Position numbers and translations under genes: made by a program. From an uncultured Muribaculaceae bacterium (GTDB lineage Bacteria; Bacteroidota; Bacteroidia; Bacteroidales; Muribaculaceae), in assembly GCA_910584905.1 (NCBI GenBank), contig CAJUCQ010000035.1, positions 1-16,337 on the forward strand: a DNA stretch of 16,337 nt, written 5' to 3'. Below are positions 6,630-14,008 of the stretch, piece by piece. Position 1 is the first letter of the stretch. Every line of letters begins with the position of its first letter. The notes beneath the pieces are model-generated. The model did no database searches. It was not told the origin of the DNA and was given only the letters and a program-made list of their open reading frames with translations.

Positions 6630-7295
6630 ATGAAAGACATCCCGACCTCACCCGGCGCCCGCCGAATCCGCGCTTGGGTGGCCGAAGGCGAGCACGAGCG
6701 GCAGGACTTCAAACTCACAATCACCGACGCGCGCAAAATCGCACGCTCCATCTCGGCCTTCGCCAACCACTCCGGCGGACGCCTCCTCATCGGCGTCAAA
6801 GACAACGGCGTCATCGCCGGAGTGCGCAACGAAGAAGACATCTACGTCGTCGAACAAGCCGCCCAAAGCTACTGCTCGCCCCCGCAGGACGTCAGCTTCC
6901 GCGCCTACAGCGTCGACACGTCCGTCACCGTCATCGTCGCCGACATAGCCCGCGCCGACACCCGCCCGGTCGAAGTAATCGAAGCCGAAGGCGTCAGAAA
7001 AGCATACTTCCGCGTCGCCGACGAAAACATCGCCGCCCACCATATCATGGTCGAAGGCTGGCGGCTGCAGGCCTCCGCAGGACCCCGCGCCATAAAGCTC
7101 GGCCACGACGAAAGCCGCATCCTCGCCTACATCGACGCCGCCCCGGCCGAAGGCGTCGACGAGACCCGCATCGCCGTCGACCTCCACATCTCCCGCTCCC
7201 GAGTCGAGAGCCTCCTCATATCCCTCGCATCGCTCGGGCTCATAAGCTTCGCCTTCGACGGCACCCGCTTCAGGATAGCACCGCAAAAAGACTGA
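6630..7295 (+). CDS. AlbA_2 domain protein with C-terminal winged helix (221 aa)
   Basis: Residues 14-135 match the AlbA_2 (Schlafen AlbA-like) domain: GEHERQDFKL (20-29), a helix ending in SISAFANHSGG (40-50) and RLLIGVKDNGVIAGV (51-65). Residues about 158-217 form a helix-turn-helix or winged helix (ILAYIDAAPAEGVDETRIAVDLHI..., SLASLGLISF). Such proteins are usually called putative DNA-binding or ATP-binding transcriptional regulators, and the true ligand is generally unknown. The frame is open further upstream, but that portion overlaps mtnN out of frame and has arginine-rich, low-complexity content typical of antiframe reading. The ATG at 6630, 14 nt after mtnN, is the plausible start. 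Nearby genes do not reveal a target. Confidence 0.88.
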   Translation: MKDIPTSPGARRIRAWVAEGEHERQDFKLTITDARKIARSISAFANHSGGRLLIGVKDNGVIAGVRNEEDIYVVEQAAQSYCSPPQDVSFRAYSVDTSVTVIVADIARADTRPVEVIEAEGVRKAYFRVADENIAAHHIMVEGWRLQASAGPRAIKLGHDESRILAYIDAAPAEGVDETRIAVDLHISRSRVESLLISLASLGLISFAFDGTRFRIAPQKD

Positions 7296-7331
7296 CACAC
7301 CCCGACGCAAATAAAAAAAAAGCCTAAAAAC

Positions 7332-7369
7332 TTGGCAATTTGCGCGAGATTCAATAACTTTGCAAAGTT
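7332..7369 (+). promoter_or_regulatory. Promoter of yceD-rpmF, with palindromic -7 region
   Basis: TTG (7332-7334), a 20-nt spacer and TAACTTTG (7355-7362) give a full Bacteroidota promoter, 30 nt ahead of the ATG at 7392. The -7 box is embedded in a perfect 14-bp palindrome AACTTTGCAAAGTT (7356-7369) that covers the likely start site and could be a regulator site, though the -7 sequence itself contributes half of it. Confidence 0.65.
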
Positions 7370-7391
7370 TTTCTCCCCTCATACTCGAAAA

Positions 7392-8006
7392 ATGGGAAAA
7401 TTCACCGCTTTCAAGCTCCCGCTGAAGAGTCTTGCCCCCGGCAAACACACTTTTCAGTACCATCTCGACAAGCAGTTCTTCACCAACATGGAGAGCGCGG
7501 ACATCCATGACGCCGACCTCGGCGTCGACCTCACCGCGGACTACAACGGTCACTACTACCTCCTCGACTTCAAAATCACGGGAGAGGCAGTGTTGATTTG
7601 CGACCGTTGCCTCGATGACCTCCGCTTCCCCATCGACACCGGCTACCGCATCACCGTCGAATACGGCGAAGACTACAACGACGAGAGCGACGACGTGCTC
7701 CAGATTCCCGAAAGCGACAACTACCTCAACGTCGCCTACATGATCTACGACACAGTCGCGCTGGCGATTCCCATCAAGCACGTCCACCCGCTCGGGAAAT
7801 GCAACCGCCAGATGAGCGCGATGCTCAAAAAACACCGCGCCACCATCGACAGCGAAGACGCCGACCTCGAGGAAAGCCTCATCGACGAAATGGACGCGCT
7901 CGACGACACCACCCCCGACCGCGGCTTCACCGCACCCCCGGCCGACCCCCGCTGGGACGCCCTGAAAAAGCTCTCGGGCACAAACACCGACGAACCCGCC
8001 GAATAA
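7392..8006 (+). CDS. yceD: DUF177 (YceD family) protein, partner gene of rpmF
   Basis: YceD/DUF177 proteins are nearly always encoded next to the L32 gene and are associated with 23S rRNA maturation or accumulation. The 204-aa product has the family signature GEAVLICDRCL (64-74), with Cys70 and Cys73, followed by an acidic segment (YGEDYNDESDD) and the later PLGKCNR motif. The ATG at 7392 is chosen instead of an in-frame TTG at 7332 because that TTG is the -33 element of a good promoter. The gene precedes rpmF by 142 bp. The C-terminal 50 residues are acidic and probably flexible. The family call is firm from motif and context; the biochemical role is family knowledge only. Confidence 0.9.
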   Translation: MGKFTAFKLPLKSLAPGKHTFQYHLDKQFFTNMESADIHDADLGVDLTADYNGHYYLLDFKITGEAVLICDRCLDDLRFPIDTGYRITVEYGEDYNDESDDVLQIPESDNYLNVAYMIYDTVALAIPIKHVHPLGKCNRQMSAMLKKHRATIDSEDADLEESLIDEMDALDDTTPDRGFTAPPADPRWDALKKLSGTNTDEPAE

Positions 8007-8148
8007 GGCTCCCCGCCGCCCGTCAAGGGCAAAGACCGCTCGCGCACGACGGCTAAGTGTGCTTCTCCCATGCAGTCTCTGCGGACACTCGCCCCAACCG
8101 GCCCGCTAAATAAAGATTAAAAACTCTCAGGAATAAAATTTAAGAAAA

Positions 8149-8334
8149 ATGGCACATCCTAAACGCAAACAATCGAAGACTCGCACCGCAAAGCGCCGCA
8201 CCCACGATAAGGCTGTGGCCCCCACCCTCGCTATCTGCCCCAACTGCGGCGCATGGCACGTGTACCACACCGTATGCGGCGAATGCGGCTACTACCGCGG
8301 CAAGCAGGCCATCGTGAAGGAAGCCGCCGTCTGA
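8149..8334 (+). CDS. rpmF: 50S ribosomal protein L32
   Basis: This 61-aa protein begins with the typical basic L32 N-terminus (MAHPKRKQSKTRTAKRR) and carries a zinc-ribbon arrangement with Cys30, Cys33, Cys43 and Cys46 (CPNC and CGEC). L32 is a late-assembling large-subunit protein near the exit tunnel. The four-cysteine form suggests a zinc-replete type rather than a zinc-independent paralogue. It lies between yceD and fabH. The plsX gene often found here in Proteobacteria and Firmicutes is absent, in line with other Bacteroidota. The 142-bp upstream gap may hold a leader (a short dyad AGTGT/ACACT around a GCAG/CTGC hairpin), but that is weak. Confidence 0.96.
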   Translation: MAHPKRKQSKTRTAKRRTHDKAVAPTLAICPNCGAWHVYHTVCGECGYYRGKQAIVKEAAV

Positions 8335-8409
8335 GCCGGGGCATCCTTACGCGCCCGAACCCGGCGCCGGAAAAACGGACTTAGCCCGCGCACGGCATCT
8401 TCCATCCGG

Positions 8410-8430
8410 CGGATTAACCCTCTTAATCCG
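8410..8430. terminator. Short hairpin after rpmF
   Basis: CGGATTAA (8410-8417), a 5-nt loop and TTAATCCG (8423-8430) form a perfect 8-bp stem 76 nt past the L32 stop. No U-tract follows, so it may be an mRNA end-protecting or processing hairpin instead of a true intrinsic terminator. Confidence 0.3.
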
Positions 8431-8475
8431 GCCTCGCGCGACGCCTCAGTCTGATTCTGAAATTTTTCATAAGCC

Positions 8476-8532
8476 ATTTCCCGACGCGGCGGCAACCCGT
8501 ATTTCAAAATGCCGGCTATCGCGCCGGGAAAT
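8476..8532. promoter_or_regulatory. Long hairpin in the fabH leader
   Basis: ATTTCCCGACGCG (8476-8488) pairs with CGCGCCGGGAAAT (8520-8532) over 13 positions with one mismatch. Inside it a shorter stem (GGCA with TGCC) extends the structure. It ends 29 nt before the fabH ATG. No canonical -7 element is seen between rpmF and fabH, so the hairpin may sit in a transcript running through from rpmF, where it could tune fabH expression or mRNA stability. A repeat-derived palindrome is an alternative. Confidence 0.4.
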
Positions 8533-8561
8533 AGCAATTTAAGCATATATCAGCAAAACAA

Positions 8562-9548
8562 ATGCTCAACGCTCGTATTTCTGCTATCGCTTCATACGTC
8601 CCCGACGACATTCTCGACAACGAGATGCTCTCGAAGATGGTCGACACCAACGACGAATGGATTACCACTCGCGTAGGAATCAAGCAACGCCGTATCCTCC
8701 GCAAGGAAGGCGAAGGCTCCTCCTACATGGGCGCTATCGCCGTTCAGCGACTCCTCGAAAACGCCGGCTGCGACCCCAAGGACGTACAGCTCATCATCTG
8801 CGCCACCTCCAACCCCGACTACCGCTTCCCGGCCACGGCCTCGGTAATCGCCAAGCGCTGCGACCTCACCGGCGCATACGCCTATGACATTCAGGCTGCC
8901 TGCGCCGGATTTATCGTAGCCCTTCAGGACGCAAACGCCTACATCAAGTCCGGAATATACAAAAAAGTCGTGGTTGTCGCCTCCGAAAAAATGTCGTCGA
9001 TGGTCAACTACAAGGACCGCGCCACCTGCCCCCTCTTCGGCGACGGCGCCGCCGCCGTCCTCGTCGAACCCACCGAAGACACCACAAAGGGCGTAATCGA
9101 CGCAGTGTTCCACACCGACGGAAACGGCCTTGAGCACCTGCTGATGCCCGCCGGAGGTTCTGTCAAGCCCGCAAGCCACGAGACCATCGACGCCGGCGAG
9201 AACTTCCTCTTCCAAGACGGACGCTCGGTCTACAAGCACGCCGTCATGAACATGCTCACAAGCACACTCGACGTGATGGAGCGCAACAAGCTCACGGTCG
9301 ACGACGTCGATTACCTCATCCCCCATCAGGCAAACCTCCGCATCATCGAAGCCGTAGCCGACCGCGCGAAAATGCCCCGCGAAAAAGTGCTCGTAAACAT
9401 CGAACACTACGGCAACACATCCGCCGCCTCGATACCCCTCTGCCTCGACGAATACAAAAACACCCTCAAGAAGGGCGACAAACTCCTCCTCACGGCCTTC
9501 GGCGCCGGTTTCACTTGGGGAGCGATGTATCTCGTCTGGGACATCTGA
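8562..9548 (+). CDS. fabH: Beta-ketoacyl-ACP synthase III
   Basis: FabH condenses acetyl-CoA or another short acyl-CoA primer with malonyl-ACP, the initiating step of type II fatty acid synthesis, in the cytoplasm. The catalytic triad is visible: Cys114 in QAACAGF, His255 in LIPHQAN and Asn285 in GNTSAAS. DEWITTRVGI (31-40), FGDGAAAVLVEP (159-170) and the C-terminal FGAGFTWGA are also family hallmarks. At 328 aa it is close to the normal length (about 317-335). The branched-chain-rich lipids of Bacteroidota would suggest use of branched primers, which the sequence alone cannot prove. A strong intrinsic terminator follows at 9577-9614. Confidence 0.96.
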   Translation: MLNARISAIASYVPDDILDNEMLSKMVDTNDEWITTRVGIKQRRILRKEGEGSSYMGAIAVQRLLENAGCDPKDVQLIICATSNPDYRFPATASVIAKRCDLTGAYAYDIQAACAGFIVALQDANAYIKSGIYKKVVVVASEKMSSMVNYKDRATCPLFGDGAAAVLVEPTEDTTKGVIDAVFHTDGNGLEHLLMPAGGSVKPASHETIDAGENFLFQDGRSVYKHAVMNMLTSTLDVMERNKLTVDDVDYLIPHQANLRIIEAVADRAKMPREKVLVNIEHYGNTSAASIPLCLDEYKNTLKKGDKLLLTAFGAGFTWGAMYLVWDI

Positions 9549-9576
9549 ACCTCGCGGAGAAATTCCCGACCCTCTC

Positions 9577-9614
9577 CAAAAAAGCAAGACGCCCGGACGC
9601 GCCTTGCTTTTTTG
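9577..9614. terminator. Intrinsic terminator after fabH
   Basis: CAAAAAAGCAAG (9577-9588) and CTTGCTTTTTTG (9603-9614) form a perfect 12-bp stem with a 14-nt loop. The plus-strand transcript ends in a U-run, 29 nt past the fabH stop. The A-run on the other arm would make it bidirectional. It should separate fabH from era. Confidence 0.75.
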
Positions 9615-9710
9615 TTGGGCCGCCACTCGGGGCGCACAGCCCCCTCTTTTCAAAACAAACACCCCCTCTTGTGCGTTTCCACCATAAGAAACATAAAACA
9701 CCCTCTCGAC

Positions 9711-10634
9711 ATGAGCGACAACGAACAGAATCTTCCCCTCGCCCCGGAACGCAAGCACAAATCGGGCTTTGTAAATATCGTCGGCAACCCTAACGTCGGC
9801 AAATCCACGCTGATGAACGACCTCGTCTGCGAACGCGTCAGCATCATCACCTCCAAAGCCCAGACCACGCGCCATCGCATCATGGGCATCGTCAACACGC
9901 CCGAATACCAGATTGTGTTCTCCGACACACCCGGCGTGCTCGCCCCCAAATACAAGCTTCAGGACTCCATGCTCGCCTTCAGCGAAGGCGCCCTCACCGA
10001 TGCCGACATCCTCCTCTACGTCACCGACGTCGTCGAAGACCCCACCAAAAACGCCGACTTCCTTGCCAAAGTCGCCGCCGAAAAAGTGCCGGTTCTTCTC
10101 GTAATCAACAAAATCGACCTTCTCAAAGGGCAAGACGAGCTCGAACAGATTGTAAGCCGCTGGCGCAAGCTCCTCCCCGCCGCCGAGATATTCCCCACCT
10201 CGGCCAAAGAACACTTCAACGTGGCCAACCTCATGAGCCGCATCGTCGAGCTTCTCCCCGAAGGCGAGCCCTACTTCGGCAAAGACGCCCTCACCGACAA
10301 GCCCGCGCGTTTCTTCGTCACGGAGATTATCCGCGAGAAAATCCTCCTCAACTACGACAAGGAAGTGCCCTACAGCGCAGAAGTGATAGTCGAAAAATTT
10401 GACGAAAAAGACAACGCCATCCACATCAAGGCCGTCATATACGTCGAGCGCGAAAGCCAGAAAGGCATCCTCATCGGACGCGGAGGCTCGATGCTCAAAA
10501 GAGTAGGCACCGAAGCCCGCAAGGACATCGAGAAATTCTTCGGCAAAAGCGTGTTTCTCGAACTCTTCGTCAAAGTGGAGCCGAACTGGCGCAACCGCGA
10601 GAACAAACTCCGCTCATTCGGCTACATCGAATAA
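9711..10634 (+). CDS. era: GTPase Era
   Basis: Era is an essential GTPase that binds the 3' end of 16S rRNA and couples 30S subunit maturation to the cell cycle. The 307-aa product has G1 GNPNVGKS (25-32), the G2 region QTTRHR (51-56), G3 DTPG (72-75), G4 NKID (133-136), G5 SAK (164-166), and a C-terminal KH domain with the GRGG loop (257-260) in ILIGRGGSMLKRVG. The ATG at 9711 is preferred over an in-frame TTG at 9612, which lies in the fabH terminator. No obvious -7 box lies in the 96-bp gap, so its promoter is unclear. der follows with its own promoter, making two ribosome-assembly GTPases adjacent. Confidence 0.96.
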   Translation: MSDNEQNLPLAPERKHKSGFVNIVGNPNVGKSTLMNDLVCERVSIITSKAQTTRHRIMGIVNTPEYQIVFSDTPGVLAPKYKLQDSMLAFSEGALTDADILLYVTDVVEDPTKNADFLAKVAAEKVPVLLVINKIDLLKGQDELEQIVSRWRKLLPAAEIFPTSAKEHFNVANLMSRIVELLPEGEPYFGKDALTDKPARFFVTEIIREKILLNYDKEVPYSAEVIVEKFDEKDNAIHIKAVIYVERESQKGILIGRGGSMLKRVGTEARKDIEKFFGKSVFLELFVKVEPNWRNRENKLRSFGYIE

Positions 10635-10653
10635 GCCCCGCTCCGGCCCGCAT

Positions 10654-10684
10654 TTGGCGTTCTCGCCGAAAAAGCGTATCTTTG
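10654..10684 (+). promoter_or_regulatory. Promoter of der
   Basis: TTG (10654-10656), a 20-nt spacer and TATCTTTG (10677-10684) match the Bacteroidota consensus well. The predicted start is near 10689-10692, giving a leader of about 75 nt before the ATG at 10767. Confidence 0.7.
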
Positions 10685-10690
10685 CATAAA

Positions 10691-10714
10691 GCGGACTGCC
10701 GCGCGGCAGTCCGC
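10691..10714. promoter_or_regulatory. Perfect 24-bp palindrome at the 5' end of the der transcript
   Basis: GCGGACTGCCGC (10691-10702) is directly followed by its exact complement (10703-10714). It begins at, or within a few bases of, the predicted transcription start. In RNA it would make a GC-rich 5'-terminal stem that could protect the message; in DNA it could be a dimeric regulator site just downstream of the promoter. It is not followed by a T-run, so it is not a terminator for era. Confidence 0.5.
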
Positions 10715-10766
10715 CGCATGTCATACATAACCCCTTAACCTCGGCCTGAAGCGCCGAACAAACCAT

Positions 10767-12086
10767 ATGGGACAACTCGTAGCAATAGTTGGACGCCCCA
10801 ACGTCGGTAAATCCACCCTCTTCAACCGACTCACGCAGTCCAGAACCGCAATCGTCGACCCCACTGCCGGCACTACCCGCGACCGCCAGTACGGGAAAGT
10901 CGATTGGAACGGTAAAGAATTCTCCATCGTCGACACCGGAGGCTGGGTAGTGAACTCCGAAGACGTATTCGAATCGGAAATCAACCGTCAGGTGGAACTC
11001 GCCATCGAGCAGGCCGACGAAATCCTCTTCGTCGTCGACGCCATGAACGGCGTCACCGACCTCGACGACCACGTGGCCGAAATCCTCCGCAAGAGCCGCA
11101 AACCCGTCATCCTCGTGGCCAACAAAGTCGACTCCAACGAATGGGTCTACAACATCGCCGAATTCTACTCCCTCGGCCTCGGCGACCCGTACCCCGTGTC
11201 GGCCGCCAACGGCTACGGCACCGGCGACCTCCTCGACGAAATCATCAAAAAACTCCCCGAACAGGAAGAAGCCGTCGAAGAAGGCCTCGACGAATTCCCC
11301 AAATTCACAATCGTCGGACGCCCCAACGCCGGCAAATCGTCGCTCATCAACGCCTTCATGGGCGAAGACCGCCACATCGTCACCGACATCGCCGGCACCA
11401 CCCGTGACTCGATTTACACGCGCTACAACAAATTCGGCTTCGACTTCTTCCTCGTCGACACGGCAGGTATCCGCAAAAAAAACAAAGTCAACGAAGACAT
11501 CGAGTACTACTCCGTCATCCGTTCCATCCGCGCCATCGAAGCCTCCGACGTCTGCATCCTTATGATCGACGCCACCCGCGGCATCGAGGCTCAGGACGTC
11601 AACATCTTCTCCCTGATTCAGAAAAACAAAAAGGGCCTCGTTGTCGTCGTCAACAAATGGGACCTCGTACAGGACAAGTCAACCGCCGCCATCAAACACT
11701 ACGAGACGGCTATCCGCGAACGCTTCGCGCCCTTCGTCGACTTCCCCATCATCTTCACCTCGGCGCTCACTAAACAGCGCATCTTCAAGGTCATCGAAAC
11801 CGCCGTCCACGTCTACGAAAACCGCAAGCGCGTCATCCCCACCTCGCAGCTCAACAACGTGCTTCAGGAGGACATCAACGCCTATCCCCCGCCAAGCAAC
11901 AAGGGCAAATTCATCAAAATCAAATACATCACCATGCTCAAGGGTTCGGCCGTGCCCACGTTCATCTTCTTCTGCAACCTGCCTCAGTGGGTCAAGGAAC
12001 CGTACCGCCGCTATCTCGAAAACAAAATCCGCGAGCATTGGGACTTCAACGGAACTCCCGTAAACCTCTTCATGAGAGACAAATAA
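10767..12086 (+). CDS. der: GTPase Der (EngA)
   Basis: Der is a double GTPase needed for 50S subunit maturation. Both G domains are complete: first G1 GRPNVGKS (9-16), DTGG (56-59), NKVD (119-122) and SAA (145-147); second G1 GRPNAGKS (184-191), DTAG (231-234), NKWD (296-299) and SAL (332-334). A KH-like domain occupies about 355-439, with YPPPSNKGKFIKIKYITM. The length of 439 aa is normal. No Shine-Dalgarno is visible before the ATG, as is common in this phylum. The gene has its own promoter and a hairpin leader, and ends before a GC-rich hairpin at 12091-12140. Confidence 0.97.
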   Translation: MGQLVAIVGRPNVGKSTLFNRLTQSRTAIVDPTAGTTRDRQYGKVDWNGKEFSIVDTGGWVVNSEDVFESEINRQVELAIEQADEILFVVDAMNGVTDLDDHVAEILRKSRKPVILVANKVDSNEWVYNIAEFYSLGLGDPYPVSAANGYGTGDLLDEIIKKLPEQEEAVEEGLDEFPKFTIVGRPNAGKSSLINAFMGEDRHIVTDIAGTTRDSIYTRYNKFGFDFFLVDTAGIRKKNKVNEDIEYYSVIRSIRAIEASDVCILMIDATRGIEAQDVNIFSLIQKNKKGLVVVVNKWDLVQDKSTAAIKHYETAIRERFAPFVDFPIIFTSALTKQRIFKVIETAVHVYENRKRVIPTSQLNNVLQEDINAYPPPSNKGKFIKIKYITMLKGSAVPTFIFFCNLPQWVKEPYRRYLENKIREHWDFNGTPVNLFMRDK

Positions 12087-12090
12087 CCAC

Positions 12091-12140
12091 GGAGCCGGGG
12101 GCACCGTCCCGGCCGCCCCGGAGGGGGCGCCCCCGACTCC
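12091..12140. terminator. GC-rich hairpin after der
   Basis: GGAGCCGGGGGC (12091-12102) pairs with GCCCCCGACTCC (12129-12140) at 11 of 12 positions, 5 nt after the der stop, and the loop can fold further. The downstream sequence is AT-rich but has no clean U-run, so termination efficiency is uncertain. The gap to the next gene (12087-12294) also carries an AT-rich stretch and a 14-bp inverted repeat. Confidence 0.5.
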
Positions 12141-12150
12141 CGGAATTTAT

Positions 12151-12281
12151 AATTTAGAATTAAGAATCAGCCTACATTCCGTCTGAAAGCGGATTCCTTA
12201 TGTTCCACCCGCGCGCGGACTAAATTCGATTCCAAGCAATTTTATTTCAACTAATTTTCATCATCAACTTAATTCTAAATT
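12151..12281. repeat. 14-bp inverted repeat flanking an AT-rich leader
   Basis: AATTTAGAATTAAG (12151-12164) and its exact complement CTTAATTCTAAATT (12268-12281) bracket 103 bp of AT-rich sequence. The right arm ends 13 nt before the helicase ATG. No clear -7 element was found in between. If transcribed, the arms could pair and close the leader near the start codon. It could also be the trace of a small palindromic mobile element. Confidence 0.45.
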
Positions 12282-12294
12282 CACAATCGACCAT

Positions 12295-14007
12295 ATGCAG
12301 ACATTTGAAGAACTCGGCGTCCGCGAGGACCTCCTCCGCGGCATAAAAGAAATGGGCTTCGAAGCCCCCATGCCCGTGCAGGAGAAAGTAATCCCCGTGC
12401 TCCTCCACGGCGACCACGACCTCGTGGCCCTCGCCCAGACCGGCACCGGCAAAACGGCGGCCTTCGGGTTGCCCGTGCTCCAGCGCATCGACGCCGACCG
12501 CCGCGAGCCGCAGGCTCTCATCCTCGCCCCCACGCGCGAGCTCTGCCTCCAGATAGCCGGCGACCTCGCCGACTTCTCCAAGTACACCCCCGACCTCGAA
12601 GTCCTCCCCGTCTACGGCGGCTCAAGCATCGAAAGCCAGATTCGCGCCCTCCGCAAGGGCGTGCAGATTATCGTCGCCACCCCCGGGCGCCTCATCGACC
12701 TCATCAAGCGCGGCGTCGTCAAGCTCGACAAGGTCCACACCGTCGTCCTCGACGAAGCCGACGAAATGCTCAACATGGGCTTCGTCGACTCCATCAACGA
12801 CATCCTCGCCCACGTTCCCGACGACCGCAAGATGCTGCTCTTCTCGGCGACAATGCCCGCCGAAGTGGCGAAAATATCCAAGCGCTTCATGCACCGCCCC
12901 GAGGAAATCGTCATCGGCACCCGGAACGAGGGCGCCAAGAACGTCCGCCATATCTACTACATGGTGAACGCCCGCGACAAATATCTCGCCCTCAAACGCA
13001 TCGCCGACAACAACCCCAACATCTACGCCATCATCTTCTGCCGCACTCGCCGCGACACACAGGAGATTGCCGACAAACTCATTCAGGACGGCTACAACGC
13101 CGATGCCCTCCACGGCGACCTCTCCCAGCAGCAGCGCGACATCGTCATGAAGAAATTCCGCGACCGCGTCCTGCGCCTCCTCGTCGCCACGGACGTCGCC
13201 GCCCGCGGCCTCGACGTCGACGACCTCACCCACGTCATAAACTTCGGCCTCCCCGACGACACGGCCGTCTATACCCACCGCTCGGGCCGCACGGGCCGCG
13301 CCGGAAAGACGGGCGTATCCGTGGCCATAATCCACTCGCGCGAAAAAGGACGCCTCCGCGAAATCGAACGCATCATAGGCAAGAAGTTCGAGCGGCAGGA
13401 AGTGCCCACCCCCGAGCACATCATCGAAAAACAGCTCTACAACCTCGCCGACCGCCTCGAACGCGTTGAGGTGAACGAAGAGGAAATAGCGAAATACCTC
13501 CCCGGCGTTGCCCGCAAACTCTCGTGGCTCTCCACCGAAGACCTCCTCAAACGCCTCCTCTCGCTCGAATTCAACCGCCTTCTCGACTACTACAAGGACG
13601 CTCCGAAAATCGACTTCATCGACGAAAAGCCCGCGAAAGAGCGCAAGGAACGCAAGGAGCGGGGCCTGGTGAGCGACAAGGAAAAAGACCGCCGCACGGC
13701 CGAGGCCGGCATGGAACGCATATACGTCTCCGCAGGAAAAGCCGACGGATTCTTCGCCGGAAATCTCATCGAACTTCTCAACAAGTATGTCGAAGGGAAG
13801 CGCGTCGACGTAGGCCGAATCGACCTCATGCCCTCATACTCGCTCTTCGACGTCCGCAAATCCGACGCCAAGCGCACCGTCGCCGCGCTCAAGGGGGCCG
13901 AATTCTTCGGCAAACGCCTTTTCTCCGAAATAGCATCCGCCGACAAAGACTACGCCCGCTCGTCCGAACGAAAGGCCAAGCCCTACAAGAAATCAAAAAA
14001 ACAATAG
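12295..14007 (+). CDS. DEAD-box RNA helicase with DbpA-type RNA-binding domain (570 aa)
   Basis: The enzyme is an ATP-dependent RNA helicase, probably acting in ribosome assembly or mRNA turnover and cold adaptation as DeaD/CsdA and DbpA do. Visible motifs are Q-motif GFEAPMPVQEKVIP (21-34), I AQTGTGKT (47-54), Ia PTREL (79-83), Ib TPGR (129-132), II DEAD (153-156), III SAT (184-186), V ATDVAARGLD (298-307) and VI HRSGRTGRAG (328-337). A charged linker (about 440-470) leads to a DbpA/CsdA-type RRM at 474-547 (RIYVSAGKADGFFAG...) and a basic tail ending KPYKKSKKQ. This layout resembles DeaD. I leave the symbol blank because DeaD and DbpA-type paralogues cannot be separated by eye. The DUF3256 gene starts one base after its stop. 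Confidence 0.95.
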   Translation: MQTFEELGVREDLLRGIKEMGFEAPMPVQEKVIPVLLHGDHDLVALAQTGTGKTAAFGLPVLQRIDADRREPQALILAPTRELCLQIAGDLADFSKYTPDLEVLPVYGGSSIESQIRALRKGVQIIVATPGRLIDLIKRGVVKLDKVHTVVLDEADEMLNMGFVDSINDILAHVPDDRKMLLFSATMPAEVAKISKRFMHRPEEIVIGTRNEGAKNVRHIYYMVNARDKYLALKRIADNNPNIYAIIFCRTRRDTQEIADKLIQDGYNADALHGDLSQQQRDIVMKKFRDRVLRLLVATDVAARGLDVDDLTHVINFGLPDDTAVYTHRSGRTGRAGKTGVSVAIIHSREKGRLREIERIIGKKFERQEVPTPEHIIEKQLYNLADRLERVEVNEEEIAKYLPGVARKLSWLSTEDLLKRLLSLEFNRLLDYYKDAPKIDFIDEKPAKERKERKERGLVSDKEKDRRTAEAGMERIYVSAGKADGFFAGNLIELLNKYVEGKRVDVGRIDLMPSYSLFDVRKSDAKRTVAALKGAEFFGKRLFSEIASADKDYARSSERKAKPYKKSKKQ

Positions 14008-14008
14008 C

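Noticed and set aside
8007..8148. Autoregulatory ribosomal-protein leader before rpmF
   Set aside because: Only short 4-5 bp stems were found, with no recognisable L32 leader motif. Too weak to list.
8335..8561. Missing or degraded plsX between rpmF and fabH
   Set aside because: The gap is only 227 bp and has no plsX remnants. Absence at this locus is normal for the phylum.
8592..10424. Very long minus-strand open frame across fabH and era
   Set aside because: Valine/glycine/aspartate-rich sequence exactly antisense to two well-identified genes, typical of GC-rich shadow frames.
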